Shown: piece by piece, positions 36,345-48,240 of the stretch
How the letters are laid out: every line of letters starts with the position of its first letter
Numbering within the stretch: position 1 is the first letter of the stretch
Origin: Balanoglossus misakiensis
Taxonomy: Eukaryota > Hemichordata
Assembly: GCA_040954595.2 (NCBI GenBank)
Contig: CM082585.2
Coordinates: forward strand, 1,302,001 to 1,366,000
Direction: 5' to 3'
DNA length: 64,000 nucleotides
Program-made: the position numbers and the translations under genes
The notes under the pieces: generated by a model
The model's input: the letters and a program-made list of their open reading frames with translations, nothing else
What the model was told of the DNA's origin: nothing
Databases searched by the model: none

Positions 36345-37129
36345 AATTCCGTAAATAAACGAGGCTGTTTGGAAGCAAACATGGAAATTTTAGAACTAAC
36401 TCTCGATCTACAGAGTATAGTGGAAAACGTTCATATGCGCATAGGCCTATCTATGTGTTCTGCGCATCACAACAGAATTTTGTAAACAAACCAGGCTTTG
36501 TTTGGAAGCAACCATGGACATTTTAGAACTATTCGTCGATCTACGGAGTCTAGTGGAAAACTTTCTTATGCGCATAGGCATATGTATGTGTTCTACGCAT
36601 CACAACAGAATTCGGTAAATAAACGAGGCTGTTTGGAAACAACCATGGAAATTTTTGAACTATCCGTTGATCTAAAGTTGAAAAGTTTTTTATGCGCATA
36701 GGCCTATCTATGTGTTCTGCGCCTCACAACAGAAATCGGTAAATAAACGAGGCTGTTTGGAAGCAACCATGGAAATTTTACAACTATCTCTCGATCTACA
36801 GAGTCTATAGTGGAAAACTTTCTTATTCACATATGCCTATCTATGTGTTCTGCGCCTCAAAACAGAATTCCGCAAATAAACGAGGCTGTTTGGAAGCAAA
36901 CATGGAAGTTTTAGAACTATCTCTCGATCTACAGTGTATAGTGGAAAACGTTCATATGCGCATAGGCCTATCTATGTGTTCTGCGCATCACAACAGAATT
37001 TTGTAATCAATCGAGGATGTGTTTGGAAGCAATCATGGAAATTTTAGAACTATCCGTCGATCTACAGAGTCTAGTGGGAAACTTTCTTATGCGCATAGGC
37101 ATATGTATGTGTTCAGCGCATCACAACAG
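36345..37129. repeat. Module P, copy 3
   Basis: Same order as copy 1, but P6 has GTAATCAATCG and GGGAAACTTTC, making it 1 bp longer. It is followed not by P7 but by an inserted group containing a short monomer (37130-37254), so the module's right flank changes here. Confidence 0.92.
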
Positions 37130-38170
37130 AATTTTGTAAATGAACGAGGCTGTGTTTGGAAACAACCATGGAAATTTTAGAACTATCTCTCGATCTAAAG
37201 TTGAAAAGTTTCTTATGCGCATAGGCCTATTACGTGTTCTGCGCCTCACAACAGAATTCGGTAAATAAACGAGGCTGTTTGGAAGCAACAATGGAAATTT
37301 TAGAACTATCCGTCGATCTACGGAGTATAGTGGAAAACGTTCATATGCGCATAGGCCTATATATGTGTTCTGCGCATCACAACAGAATTTTGTAAACAAT
37401 CGAGGATGTGTTTGGAAGCAATCATGGAAATTTTAGAACTATCCGTCGATCTACAGAGTCCAGTGGGAAACTTTCTTATGCGCATAGGCATATGTATGTG
37501 TTCAGCGCATAACAACAGAATTTTGTAAATGAACGAGGCTGTGTTTGGAAACAACCATGGAAATTTTACAACTATCCGTCGATCTACGGAGTCTGGTGGA
37601 AAACTTTCTTATGCGCATAGGCCTATTACGTGCTCTGCGCCTCACAACAGAATTCGGTAAATAAACGAGGCTGTTTGGAAGCAACCATGGAAATTTTAGA
37701 ACTATCCGTCGATCTACAGAGTCTAGTGGAAAAATGTCTTATGCGCATAGGCCTATCATGTGTTCTGCGCCTCACAACAGAAATCGGTAAATAAAAGAGG
37801 CTGTTTGGAAGCAACCATGGAAATTGTACAACTATCCGTCGATCTACAGAGTCTAGTGGAAAACTTCCTTATGCGCATAGACCTATTACGTGTTCTGCGC
37901 CTCACAACAGAATTCGGTAAATAAACGATGCTGTTTGGAAGCAACCATGGAAATTTTACAACTATCCGTCGATCTACAGAGTCTGGTGGAAAAATTTCTT
38001 ATGCGCATAGTCCTATCATGTGTTCTGCGCATCACAACAGAATTCGGTAAATAAACGAGGCTGTTTGGAAGCAACCATTGAAATTTTACAGCTATCCGTC
38101 GATCTACAGAGTCTAGTGGAAACGTTCTTATGCGCATAGGCCTATATATGTGTTCTGCGCATCACAACAG
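37130..38170. repeat. Short monomer group plus copy of 33.7-34.3 kb
   Basis: 37130 to about 37520 is an insertion of three monomers relative to the 33-kb copy: the short monomer, an AGTATAGTGG monomer and an ATCGAGGATGTG monomer. The rest follows 33709 onward at +3810 up to about 38080, where CCATTGAAATTTTACAGC replaces CCATTGAAATTTTAGAAC and two monomers (266 bp) have been lost. Confidence 0.87.
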
Positions 38171-38960
38171 AATTTTGTAAACAAACGAGGCTGTGTTTGG
38201 AAGCAACCATGGACATTTTAGAACTATCTCTCGATCTACAGAGTCTATAGTGGAAAACTTTCTTATGCACATATGCCTATCTATGTGTTCTGCGCCTCAC
38301 AACAGAATTCGGTAAATAAACGAGGCTGTTTGAAAGCAACCATGGAAATTTTACAACTATCCGTCGATCTACAGAGTCTAGTGGAAAACGTTATTATGCG
38401 CATAGGCCTATATATGTGTTCTGCGCATCACAACAGAATTGTGTAAACAAACGAGGCTGTGTTTGGAAGCAACCATGGAAATTTTAGAACTATCTCTCGA
38501 TCTACAGAGTCTAGTGGAAAACTTTATTATGCACATATGCCTATCTATGTGTTCTGCGCATCACAACAGAAATCGGTAAATAAACGAGGCTGTTTGGAAG
38601 CAACCATGGAAATTTTACAACTATCCGTCGATCTACAGAGTCTGGTGGAAAACTTTCTTATGCGCATAGGCCTATTACGTGCTCTGCGCCTCACAACAGA
38701 ATTCGGTAAATAAACGAGGCTGTTTGGAAGCAACCATGGAAATTTTAGAACTATCCGTCGATCTACAGAGTCTAGTGGAAAAATGTCTTATGCGCATAGG
38801 CCTATCATGTGTTCTGCGCCTCACAACAGAAATCGGTAAATAAACGAGGCTGTTTGGAAGTAACCATGGAAATTGTACAACTATCCGTCGATCTACAGAG
38901 TCTAGTGGAAAACGTTATTATGCGCATAGGCCTATATATGTGTTCTGCGCATCACAACAG
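38171..38960. repeat. A-F hexamer, first C-D-E-F tetramer
   Basis: A 38171, B 38306 (TTTGAAAGC), C 38437 (AATTGTGTAAAC), D 38570, E 38700 and F 38830 (GGAAGTAACC). C-D-E-F is 524 bp and is repeated immediately at 38961. Confidence 0.92.
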
Positions 38961-40412
38961 AATTGTGTAAACAAACGAGGCTGTGTTTGGAAGCAACCAT
39001 GGAAATTTTAGAACTATCTCTCGATCTACAGAGTCTAGTGGAAAACTTTATTATGCACATATGCCTATCTATGTGTTCTGCGCATCACAACAGAAATCGG
39101 TAAATAAACGAGGCTGTTTGGAAGCAACCATGGAAATTTTACAACTATCCGTCGATCTACAGAGTCTGGTGGAAAACTTTCTTATGCGCATAGGCCTATT
39201 ACGTGCTCTGCGCCTCACAACAGAATTCGGTAAATAAACGAGGCTGTTTGGAAGCAACCATGGAAATTTTAGAACTATCCGTCGATCTACAGAGTCTAGT
39301 GGAAAAATGTCTTATGCGCATAGGCCTATCATGTGTTCTGCGCCTCACAACAGAAATCGGTAAATAAACGAGGCTGTTTGGAAGTAACCATGGAAATTGT
39401 ACAACTATCCGTCGATCTACAGAGTCTAGTGGAAAACGTTCTTATGCGCATAGGCCTATCTATGTGTTATGCGCATCACAACAGAAATCGGTAAATAAAC
39501 GAGGCTGTATTTGGAAGCAACCATGAAATTTTACAACTATCCGTCGATCTACAGAGTCTAGTGGAAAAATGTCTCATGCGCATAGGCCTATCATGTGTTC
39601 TGCGCCTCACAACAGAAATCGGTAAATAAACGAGGCTGTTTGGAAGCAACCATAGAAATTTTACAGCTATCCGTCGATCTACAGAGTCTAGTGGAAACGT
39701 TCTTATGCGCATAGGCCTATATATGTGTTCTGCGCATCACAACAGAATGTTGTAAACAAACGAGGCTGTGTTTGGTAGCAACCATGGACATTTTAGAACT
39801 ATCTCTCGATCTACAGAGTCTATAGTGGAAAATTTTCTTATGCACATATGCCTATCTATGTGTTCTGCGCCTCACAACAGAATTCGGTAAATAAACGAGG
39901 CTGTTTGGAAGCAACCATGGAAATTTTACAACTATCCGTCGATCTACAGAGTCTAGTGGAAAACGTTATTATGCGCATAGGCCTATATATGTGTTCTGCG
40001 CATCACAACAGAATTTTGTAAACAAACGAGGCTGTGTTTGGAAGCAACCATGGACATTTTAGAACTATCTCTCGATCTACAGAGTCTATAGTGGAAAACT
40101 TTCTTATGCACATAGGCCTATCTATGTGTTCTGTGCCTCACAACAGAATTCGGTAAATAAACGAGGCTGTTTGGAAGCAACCATGGAAATTTTAGAACTA
40201 TCCGTCGATCTACAGAGTCTAGTGGAAAACGTTCTTATGCGCATAGGCCTATATATGTGTTCTGCGCATCACAACAGAATTTTGTAAACAAACGAGGCTG
40301 TGTTTGAAAGCAACCATGGAAATTTTAGAACTATCTCTCGATGTACAGAGTCTATAGTGGAAAACTTTCTTATGCACATATGCCTATCTATGTGTTCTGC
40401 GCCTCAAAACAG
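38961..40412. repeat. Second C-D-E-F tetramer then I-L, A' B' A'
   Basis: C-D-E-F repeats at +524 with the same AATTGTGTAAAC mark, then I, J, K, L, A', B' and A' follow to 40412. The whole run is the copy of 34893-36344 at +4068. Differences include CTTTC for TTTTC in D (35108 region) and AATTTTC for ACTTTC in K (39830 region). Confidence 0.92.
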
Positions 40413-41197
40413 AATTCCGTAAATAAACGAGGCTGTTTGGAAGCAAACATGGAAATTTTAGAACTAACTCTCGATCTATAGAGTATAGTGGAAAACGTTC
40501 ATATGCGCATAGGCCTATCTATGTGTTCTGCGCATCACAACAGAATTTTGTAAACAAACCAGGCTTTGTTTGGAAGCAACCATGGACATTTTAGAACTAT
40601 TCGTCGATCTACGGAGTCTAGTGGAAAACTTTCTTATGCGCATAGGCATATGTATGTGTTCTACGCATCACAACAGAATTCGGTAAATAAACGAGGCTGT
40701 TTGGAAACAACCATGGAAATTTTTGAACTATCCGTTGATCTAAAGTTGAAAAGTTTTTTATGCGCATAGGCCTATCTATGTGTTCTGCGCCTCACAACAG
40801 AAATCGGTAAATAAACGAGGCTGTTTGGAAGCAACCATGGAAATTTTACAACTATCTCTCGATCTACAGAGTCTATAGTGGAAAACTTTCTTATTCACAT
40901 ATGCCTATCTATGTGTTCTGCGCCTCAAAACAGAATTCCGCAAATAAACGAGGCTGTTTGGAAGCAAACATGGAAGTTTTAGAACTATCTCTCGATCTAC
41001 AGTGTATAGTGGAAAACGTTCATATGCGCATAGGCCTATCTATGTGTTCTGCGCATCACAACAGAATTTTGTAATCAATCGAGGATGTGTTTGGAAGCAA
41101 TCATGGAAATTTTAGAACTATCCGTCGATCTACAGAGTCTAGTGGGAAACTTTCTTATGCGCATAGGCATATGTATGTGTTCAGCGCATCACAACAG
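40413..41197. repeat. Module P, copy 4
   Basis: The copy is at +4068 from copy 3, with the same GTAATCAATCG and GGGAAAC form of P6. P1 has a private CGATCTATAGAG (about 40476). Confidence 0.92.
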
Positions 41198-41453
41198 AAT
41201 TTTGTAAATGAACGAGGCTGTGTTTGGAAACAACCATGGAAATTTTAGAACTATCTCTCGATCTAAAGTTGAAAAGTTTCTTATGCGCATAGGCCTATTA
41301 CGTGTTCTGCGCCTCACAACAGAATTCGGTAAATAAACGAGGCTGTTTGGAAGCAACAATGGAAATTTTAGAACTATCCGTCGATCTACGGAGTATAGTG
41401 GAAAACGTTCATATGCGCATAGGCCTATATATGTGTTCTGCGCATCACAACAG
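41198..41453. repeat. Short monomer and AGTATAGTGG monomer
   Basis: This repeats 37130-37385 at +4068: a 125-bp short monomer (41198-41322) then a 131-bp monomer. The +4068 copy fades just after, near 41530, where GAGTCCAG (37461) corresponds to GAGTCTAG. Confidence 0.88.
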
Positions 41454-42764
41454 AATTTTGTAAACAATCGAGGATGTGTTTGGAAGCAATCATGGAAATT
41501 TTAGAACTATCCGTCGATCTACAGAGTCTAGTGGGAAACTTTCTTATGCGCATAGGCATATGTATGTGTTCAGCGCATCACAACAGAATTTTGTAAATGA
41601 ACGAGGCTGTGTTTGGAAACAACCATGGAAATTTTACAACTATCCGTCGATCTACGGAGTCTGGTGGAAAACTTTCTTATGCGCATAGGCCTATTACGTG
41701 CTCTGCGCCTCACAACAGAATTCGGTAAATAAACGAGGCTGTTTGGAAGCAACCATGGACATTTTAGAACTATCCGTCGATCTACAGAGTCTAGTGGAAA
41801 AATGTCTTATGCGCATAGGCCTGTCATGTGTTCTGCGCCTCACAACAGAAATCGGTAAATAAACGAGGCTGTTTGGAAGCAACCATGGAAATTGTACAAC
41901 TATCCGTCGATCTACAGAGTCTAGTGGAAAACGTTCTTATGCGCATAGGCCTATCTATGTGTTATGCGCATCACAACAGAAATCGGTAAATAAACGAGGC
42001 TGTATTTTGAAGCAACCATGAAATTTAACAACTATCCGTCGATCTACAGAGTCTGGTGGAAAACTTCCTTATGCGCATAGACCTATTACGTGTTCTGCGC
42101 CTCACAACAGAATTCCGTAAATAAACGATGCTGTTTGGAAGCAACCATGGAAATTGTACAACTATCCGTCGATCTACAGAGTCTAGTGGAAAACGTTCTT
42201 ATGCGCATAGGCCTATCTATGTGTTATGCGCATCTCAACAGAAATCGGTAAATAAACGAGGCTGTGTTTGGAAGCAACCATGGACATTTTAGAACTATCT
42301 ACAGAGTCTATAGTGGAAAACTTTCTTATGCACATATGCCTATCTATGTGTTCTGCGCCTCACAACAGAAATCGGTAAATAAACGAGGCTGTTTAAAAGC
42401 AACCATGGAAATTTTACAGCTATCCGTCGATCTACAGAGTCTAGTGGAAACGTTCTTATGCGCATAGGCCTATATATGTGTTCTGCGCATCACAACAGAA
42501 TTTTGTAAACAAACGAGGCTGTGTTTGGAAGCAACCATGGACATTTTAGAACTATCTCTCGATGTACAGAGTCTATAGTGGAAAACTTTCTTATGCACAT
42601 ATGCCTATCTATGTGTTCTGCGCCTCAAAACAGAATTCCGTAAATAAACGAGGCTGTTTGGAAGCAAACATGGAAATTTTAGAACTAACTCTCGATCTAC
42701 AGAGTATAGTGGAAAACGTTCATATGCGCATAGGCCTATCTATGTGTTCTGCGCATCACAACAG
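41454..42764. repeat. 1311-bp 10-mer repeat, copy 1
   Basis: The unit is anchored by ATCGAGGATGTG monomers at 41454 and 42765. Shared marks are AGGCCTGTCATG (41821, 43132) and GCTGTATTTTGAAGC with AAATTTAACAAC (about 42000, 43313). Copy 1 carries an 8-bp deletion at 42300/42301 (ACTATCT runs into ACAGAG; CTCGATCT lost between ATCT repeats) and CATCTCAAC at about 42235. Its last monomers are A-like and P1. Confidence 0.9.
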
Positions 42765-44735
42765 AATTTTGTAATCAATCGAGGATGTGTTTGGAAGCAA
42801 TCATGGAAATTTTAGAACTATCCGTCGATCTACAGAGTCTAGTGGGAAACTTTCTTATGCGCATAGGCATATGTATGTGTTCAGCGCATCACAACAGAAT
42901 TTTGTAAATGAACGAGGCTGTGTTTGGAAACAACCATGGAAATTTTACAACTATCCGTCGATCTACGGAGTCTGGTGGAAAACTTTCTTATGCGCATAGG
43001 CCTATTACGTGCTCTGCGCCTCACAACAGAATTCGGTAAATAAACGAGGCTGTTTGGAAGCAACCATGGACATTTTAGAACTATCCGTCGATCTACAGAG
43101 TCTAGTGGAAAAATGTCTTATGCGCATAGGCCTGTCATGTGTTCTGCGCCTCACAACAGAAATCGGTAAATAAACGAGGCTGTTTGGAAGCAACCATGGA
43201 AATTGTACAACTATCCGTCGATCTACAGAGTCTAGTGGAAAACGTTCTTATGCGCATAGGCCTATCTATGTGTTATGCGCATCACAACAGAAATCGGTAA
43301 ATAAACGAGGCTGTATTTTGAAGCAACCATGAAATTTAACAACTATCCGTCGATCTACAGAGTCTGGTGGAAAACTTCCTTATGCGCATAGACCTATTAC
43401 GTGTTCTGCGCCTCACAACAGAATTCGGTAAATAAACGATGCTGTTTGGAAGCAACCATGGAAATTGTACAACTATCCGTCGATCTACAGAGTCTAGTGG
43501 AAAACGTTCTTATGCGCATAGGCCTATCTATGTGTTATGCGCATCACAACAGAAATCGGTAAATAAACGAGGCTGTGTTTGGAAGCAACCATGGACATTT
43601 TAGAACTATCTCTCGATCTACAGAGTCTGTAGTGGAAAACTTTCTTATGCACATATGCCTATCTATGTGTTCTGCGCCTCACAACAGAATTCGGTAAATA
43701 AACGAGGCTGTTTGGAAGCAACCATGGAAATTTTACAGCTATCCGTCGATCTACAGAGTCTAGTGGAAACGTTCTTATGCGCATAGGCCTATATATGTGT
43801 TCTGCGCATCACAACAGAATTTTGTAAACAAACGAGGCTGTGTTTGGAAGCAACCATGGACATTTTAGAACTATCTCTCGATCTACAGAGTCTATAGTGG
43901 AAAACTTTATTATGCACATATGCCTATCTATGTGTTCTGCGCCTCACAACAGAATTCGGTAAATAAACGAGGCTGTTTGGAAGCAACCATGGAAATTTTA
44001 CAACTATCCGTCGATCTACAGAGTCTAGTGGAAAACGTTATTATGCGCATAGGCCTATATATGTGTTCTGCGCATCACAACAGAATTTTGTAAACAAACG
44101 AGGCTGTGTTTGGAAGCAACCATGGAAATTTTAGAACTATCTCTCGATCTACAGAGTCTAGTGGAAAACTTTATTATGCACATATGCCTATCTATGTGTT
44201 CTGCGCATCACAACAGAAATCGGTAAATAAACGAGGCTGTTTGGAAGCAACCATGGAAATTTTACAACTATCCGTCGATCTACAGAGTCTGGTGGAAAAC
44301 TTTCTTATGCGCATAGGCATATGTATGTGTTCTACGCATCACAACAGAATTCGGTAAATAAACGAGGCTGTTTGGAAACAACCATGGAAATTTTTGAACT
44401 ATCCGTTGATCTAAAGTTGAAAAGTTTTTTATGCGCATAGGCCTATCTATGTGTTCTGCGCCTCACAACAGAAATCGGTAAATAAACGAGGCTGTTTGGA
44501 AGCAACCATGGAAATTTTACAACTATCTCTCGATCTACAGAGTCTATAGTGGAAAACTTTCTTATTCACATATGCCTATCTATGTGTTCTGCGCCTCAAA
44601 ACAGAATTCCGCAAATAAACGAGGCTGTTTGGAAGCAAACATGGAAGTTTTAGAACTATCTCTCGATCTACAGTGTATAGTGGAAAACGTTCATATGCGC
44701 ATAGGCCTATCTATGTGTTCTGCGCATCACAACAG
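42765..44735. repeat. 1970-bp 15-mer HOR, copy 1 (1971 bp)
   Basis: The unit begins with the P6-type monomer and continues P7, E, F, G, H-like, A, J, A, B, C, then a D/P2 chimera, P3, P4 and P5. It is 1 bp longer than the next copy because P6 has GTGGGAAAC rather than GTGGAAAC. Its left part is also copy 2 of the 1311-bp repeat. Confidence 0.9.
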
Positions 44736-46705
44736 AATTTTGTAAACAATCGAGGATGTGTTTGGAAGCAATCATGGAAATTTTAGAACTATCCGTCGAT
44801 CTACAGAGTCTAGTGGAAACTTTCTTATGCGCATAGGCATATGTATGTGTTCAGCGCATCACAACAGAATTTTGTAAATGAACGAGGCTGTGTTTGGAAA
44901 CAACCATGGAAATTTTACAACTATCCGTCGATCTACGGAGTCTGGTGGAAAACTTTCTTATGCGCATAGGCCTATTACGTGCTCTGCGCCTCACAACAGA
45001 ATTCGGTAAATAAACGAGGCTGTTTGGAAGCAACCATGGAAATTTTAGAACTATCCGTCGATCTACAGAGTCTAGTGGAAAAATGTCTTATGCGCATAGG
45101 CCTATCATGTGTTCTGCGCCTCACAACAGAAATCGGTAAATAAACGAGGCTGTTTGGAAGCAACCATGGAAATTGTACAACTATCCGTCGATCTACAGAG
45201 TCTAGTGGAAAACGTTCTTATGCGCATAGGCCTATCTATGTGTTATGCGCATCACAACAGAAATCGGTAAATAAACGAGGCTGTATTTGGAAGCAACCAT
45301 GAAATTTTACAACTATCCGTCGATCTACAGAGTCTGGTGGAAAACTTCCTTATGCGCATAGACCTATTACGTGTTCTGCGCCTCACAACAGAATTCGGTA
45401 AATAAACGATGCTGTTTGGAAGCAACCATGGAAATTGTACAACTATCCGTCGATCTACAGAGTCTAGTGGAAAACGTTCTTATGCGCATAGGCCTATCTA
45501 TGTGTTATGCGCATCACAACAGAAATCGGTAAATAAACGAGGCTGTGTTTGGAAGCAACCATGGACATTTTAGAACTATCTCTCGATCTACAGAGTCTGT
45601 AGTGGAAAACTTTCTTATGCACATATGCCTATCTATGTGTTCTGCGCCTCACAACAGAATTCGGTAAATAAACGAGGCTGTTTGGAAGCAACCATGGAAA
45701 TTTTACAGCTATCCGTCGATCTACAGAGTCTAGTGGAAACGTTCTTATGCGCATAGGCCTATATATGTGTTCTGCGCATCACAACAGAATTTTGTAAACA
45801 AACGAGGCTGTGTTTGGAAGCAACCATGGACATTTTAGAACTATCTCTCGATCTACAGAGTCTATAGTGGAAAACTTTATTATGCACATATGCCTATCTA
45901 TGTGTTCTGCGCCTCACAACAGAATTCGGTAAATAAACGAGGCTGTTTGGAAGCAACCATGGAAATTTTACAACTATCCGTCGATCTACAGAGTCTAGTG
46001 GAAAACGTTATTATGCGCATAGGCCTATATATGTGTTCTGCGCATCACAACAGAATTTTGTAAACAAACGAGGCTGTGTTTGGAAGCAACCATGGAAATT
46101 TTAGAACTATCTCTCGATCTACAGAGTCTAGTGGAAAACTTTATTATGCACATATGCCTATCTATGTGTTCTGCGCATCACAACAGAAATCGGTAAATAA
46201 ACGAGGCTGTTTGGAAGCAACCATGGAAATTTTACAACTATCCGTCGATCTACAGAGTCTGGTGGAAAACTTTCTTATGCGCATAGGCATATGTATGTGT
46301 TCTACGCATCACAACAGAATTCGGTAAATAAACGAGGCTGTTTGGAAACAACCATGGAAATTTTTGAACTATCCGTTGATCTAAAGTTGAAAAGTTTTTT
46401 ATGCGCATAGGCCTATCTATGTGTTCTGCGCCTCACAACAGAAATCGGTAAATAAACGAGGCTGTTTGGAAGCAACCATGGAAATTTTACAACTATCTCT
46501 CGATCTACAGAGTCTATAGTGGAAAACTTTCTTATTCACATATGCCTATCTATGTGTTCTGCGCCTCAAAACAGAATTCCGCAAATAAACGAGGCTGTTT
46601 GGAAGCAAACATGGAAGTTTTAGAACTATCTCTCGATCTACAGTGTATAGTGGAAAACGTTCATATGCGCATAGGCCTATCTATGTGTTCTGCGCATCAC
46701 AACAG
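44736..46705. repeat. 1970-bp 15-mer HOR, copy 2
   Basis: The copy is exactly 1970 bp. The C-D/P2 frames at 44106, 46076 and 48046 and the complement frames at 42881, 44851 and 46821 give the period. D/P2 chimera 44217 (last part of copy 1), P3 44348, P4 44472 and P5 44605 show how part of module P was captured inside this HOR. Confidence 0.92.
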
Positions 46706-48240
46706 AATTTTGTAAACAATCGAGGATGTGTTTGGAAGCAATCATGGAAATTTTAGAACTATCCGTCGATCTACAGAGTCTAGTGGAAACTTTCTTATGC
46801 GCATAGGCATATGTATGTGTTCAGCGCATCACAACAGAATTTTGTAAATGAACGAGGCTGTGTTTGGAAACAACCATGGAAATTTTACAACTATCCGTCG
46901 ATCTACGGAGTCTGGTGGAAAACTTTCTTATGCGCATAGGCCTATTACGTGCTCTGCGCCTCACAACAGAATTCGGTAAATAAACGAGGCTGTTTGGAAG
47001 CAACCATGGAAATTTTAGAACTATCCGTCGATCTACAGAGTCTAGTGGAAAAATGTCTTATGCGCATAGGCCTATCATGTGTTCTGCGCCTCACAACAGA
47101 AATCGGTAAATAAACGAGGCTGTTTGGAAGCAACCATGGAAATTGTACAACTATCCGTCGATCTACAGAGTCTAGTGGAAAACGTTCTTATGCGCATAGG
47201 CCTATCTATGTGTTATGCGCATCACAACAGAAATCGGTAAATAAACGAGGCTGTATTTGGAAGCAACCATGAAATTTTACAACTATCCGTCGATCTACAG
47301 AGTCTGGTGGAAAACTTCCTTATGCGCATAGACCTATTACGTGTTCTGCGCCTCACAACAGAATTCGGTAAATAAACGATGCTGTTTGGAAGCAACCATG
47401 GAAATTGTACAACTATCCGTCGATCTACAGAGTCTAGTGGAAAACGTTCTTATGCGCATAGGCCTATCTATGTGTTATGCGCATCACAACAGAAATCGGT
47501 AAATAAACGAGGCTGTGTTTGGAAGCAACCATGGACATTTTAGAACTATCTCTCGATCTACAGAGTCTGTAGTGGAAAACTTTCTTATGCACATATGCCT
47601 ATCTATGTGTTCTGCGCCTCACAACAGAATTCGGTAAATAAACGAGGCTGTTTGGAAGCAACCATGGAAATTTTACAGCTATCCGTCGATCTACAGAGTC
47701 TAGTGGAAACGTTCTTATGCGCATAGGCCTATATATGTGTTCTGCGCATCACAACAGAATTTTGTAAACAAACGAGGCTGTGTTTGGAAGCAACCATGGA
47801 CATTTTAGAACTATCTCTCGATCTACAGAGTCTATAGTGGAAAACTTTATTATGCACATATGCCTATCTATGTGTTCTGCGCCTCACAACAGAATTCGGT
47901 AAATAAACGAGGCTGTTTGGAAGCAACCATGGAAATTTTACAACTATCCGTCGATCTACAGAGTCTAGTGGAAAACGTTATTATGCGCATAGGCCTATAT
48001 ATGTGTTCTGCGCATCACAACAGAATTTTGTAAACAAACGAGGCTGTGTTTGGAAGCAACCATGGAAATTTTAGAACTATCTCTCGATCTACAGAGTCTA
48101 GTGGAAAACTTTATTATGCACATATGCCTATCTATGTGTTCTGCGCATCACAACAGAAATCGGTAAATAAACGAGGCTGTTTGGAAGCAACCATGGAAAT
48201 TTTACAACTATCCGTCGATCTACAGAGTCTGGTGGAAAAC
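46706..48240. repeat. 1970-bp 15-mer HOR, copy 3 (truncated)
   Basis: The copy continues identically in the stretches compared until the D monomer, where CATAGGCCTATTACG (normal D) replaces the CATAGGCATATG of the D/P2 chimera near 48258. It overlaps the left end of the 2629-bp repeat, since the junction lies in shared B/L and C sequence. Confidence 0.88.
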
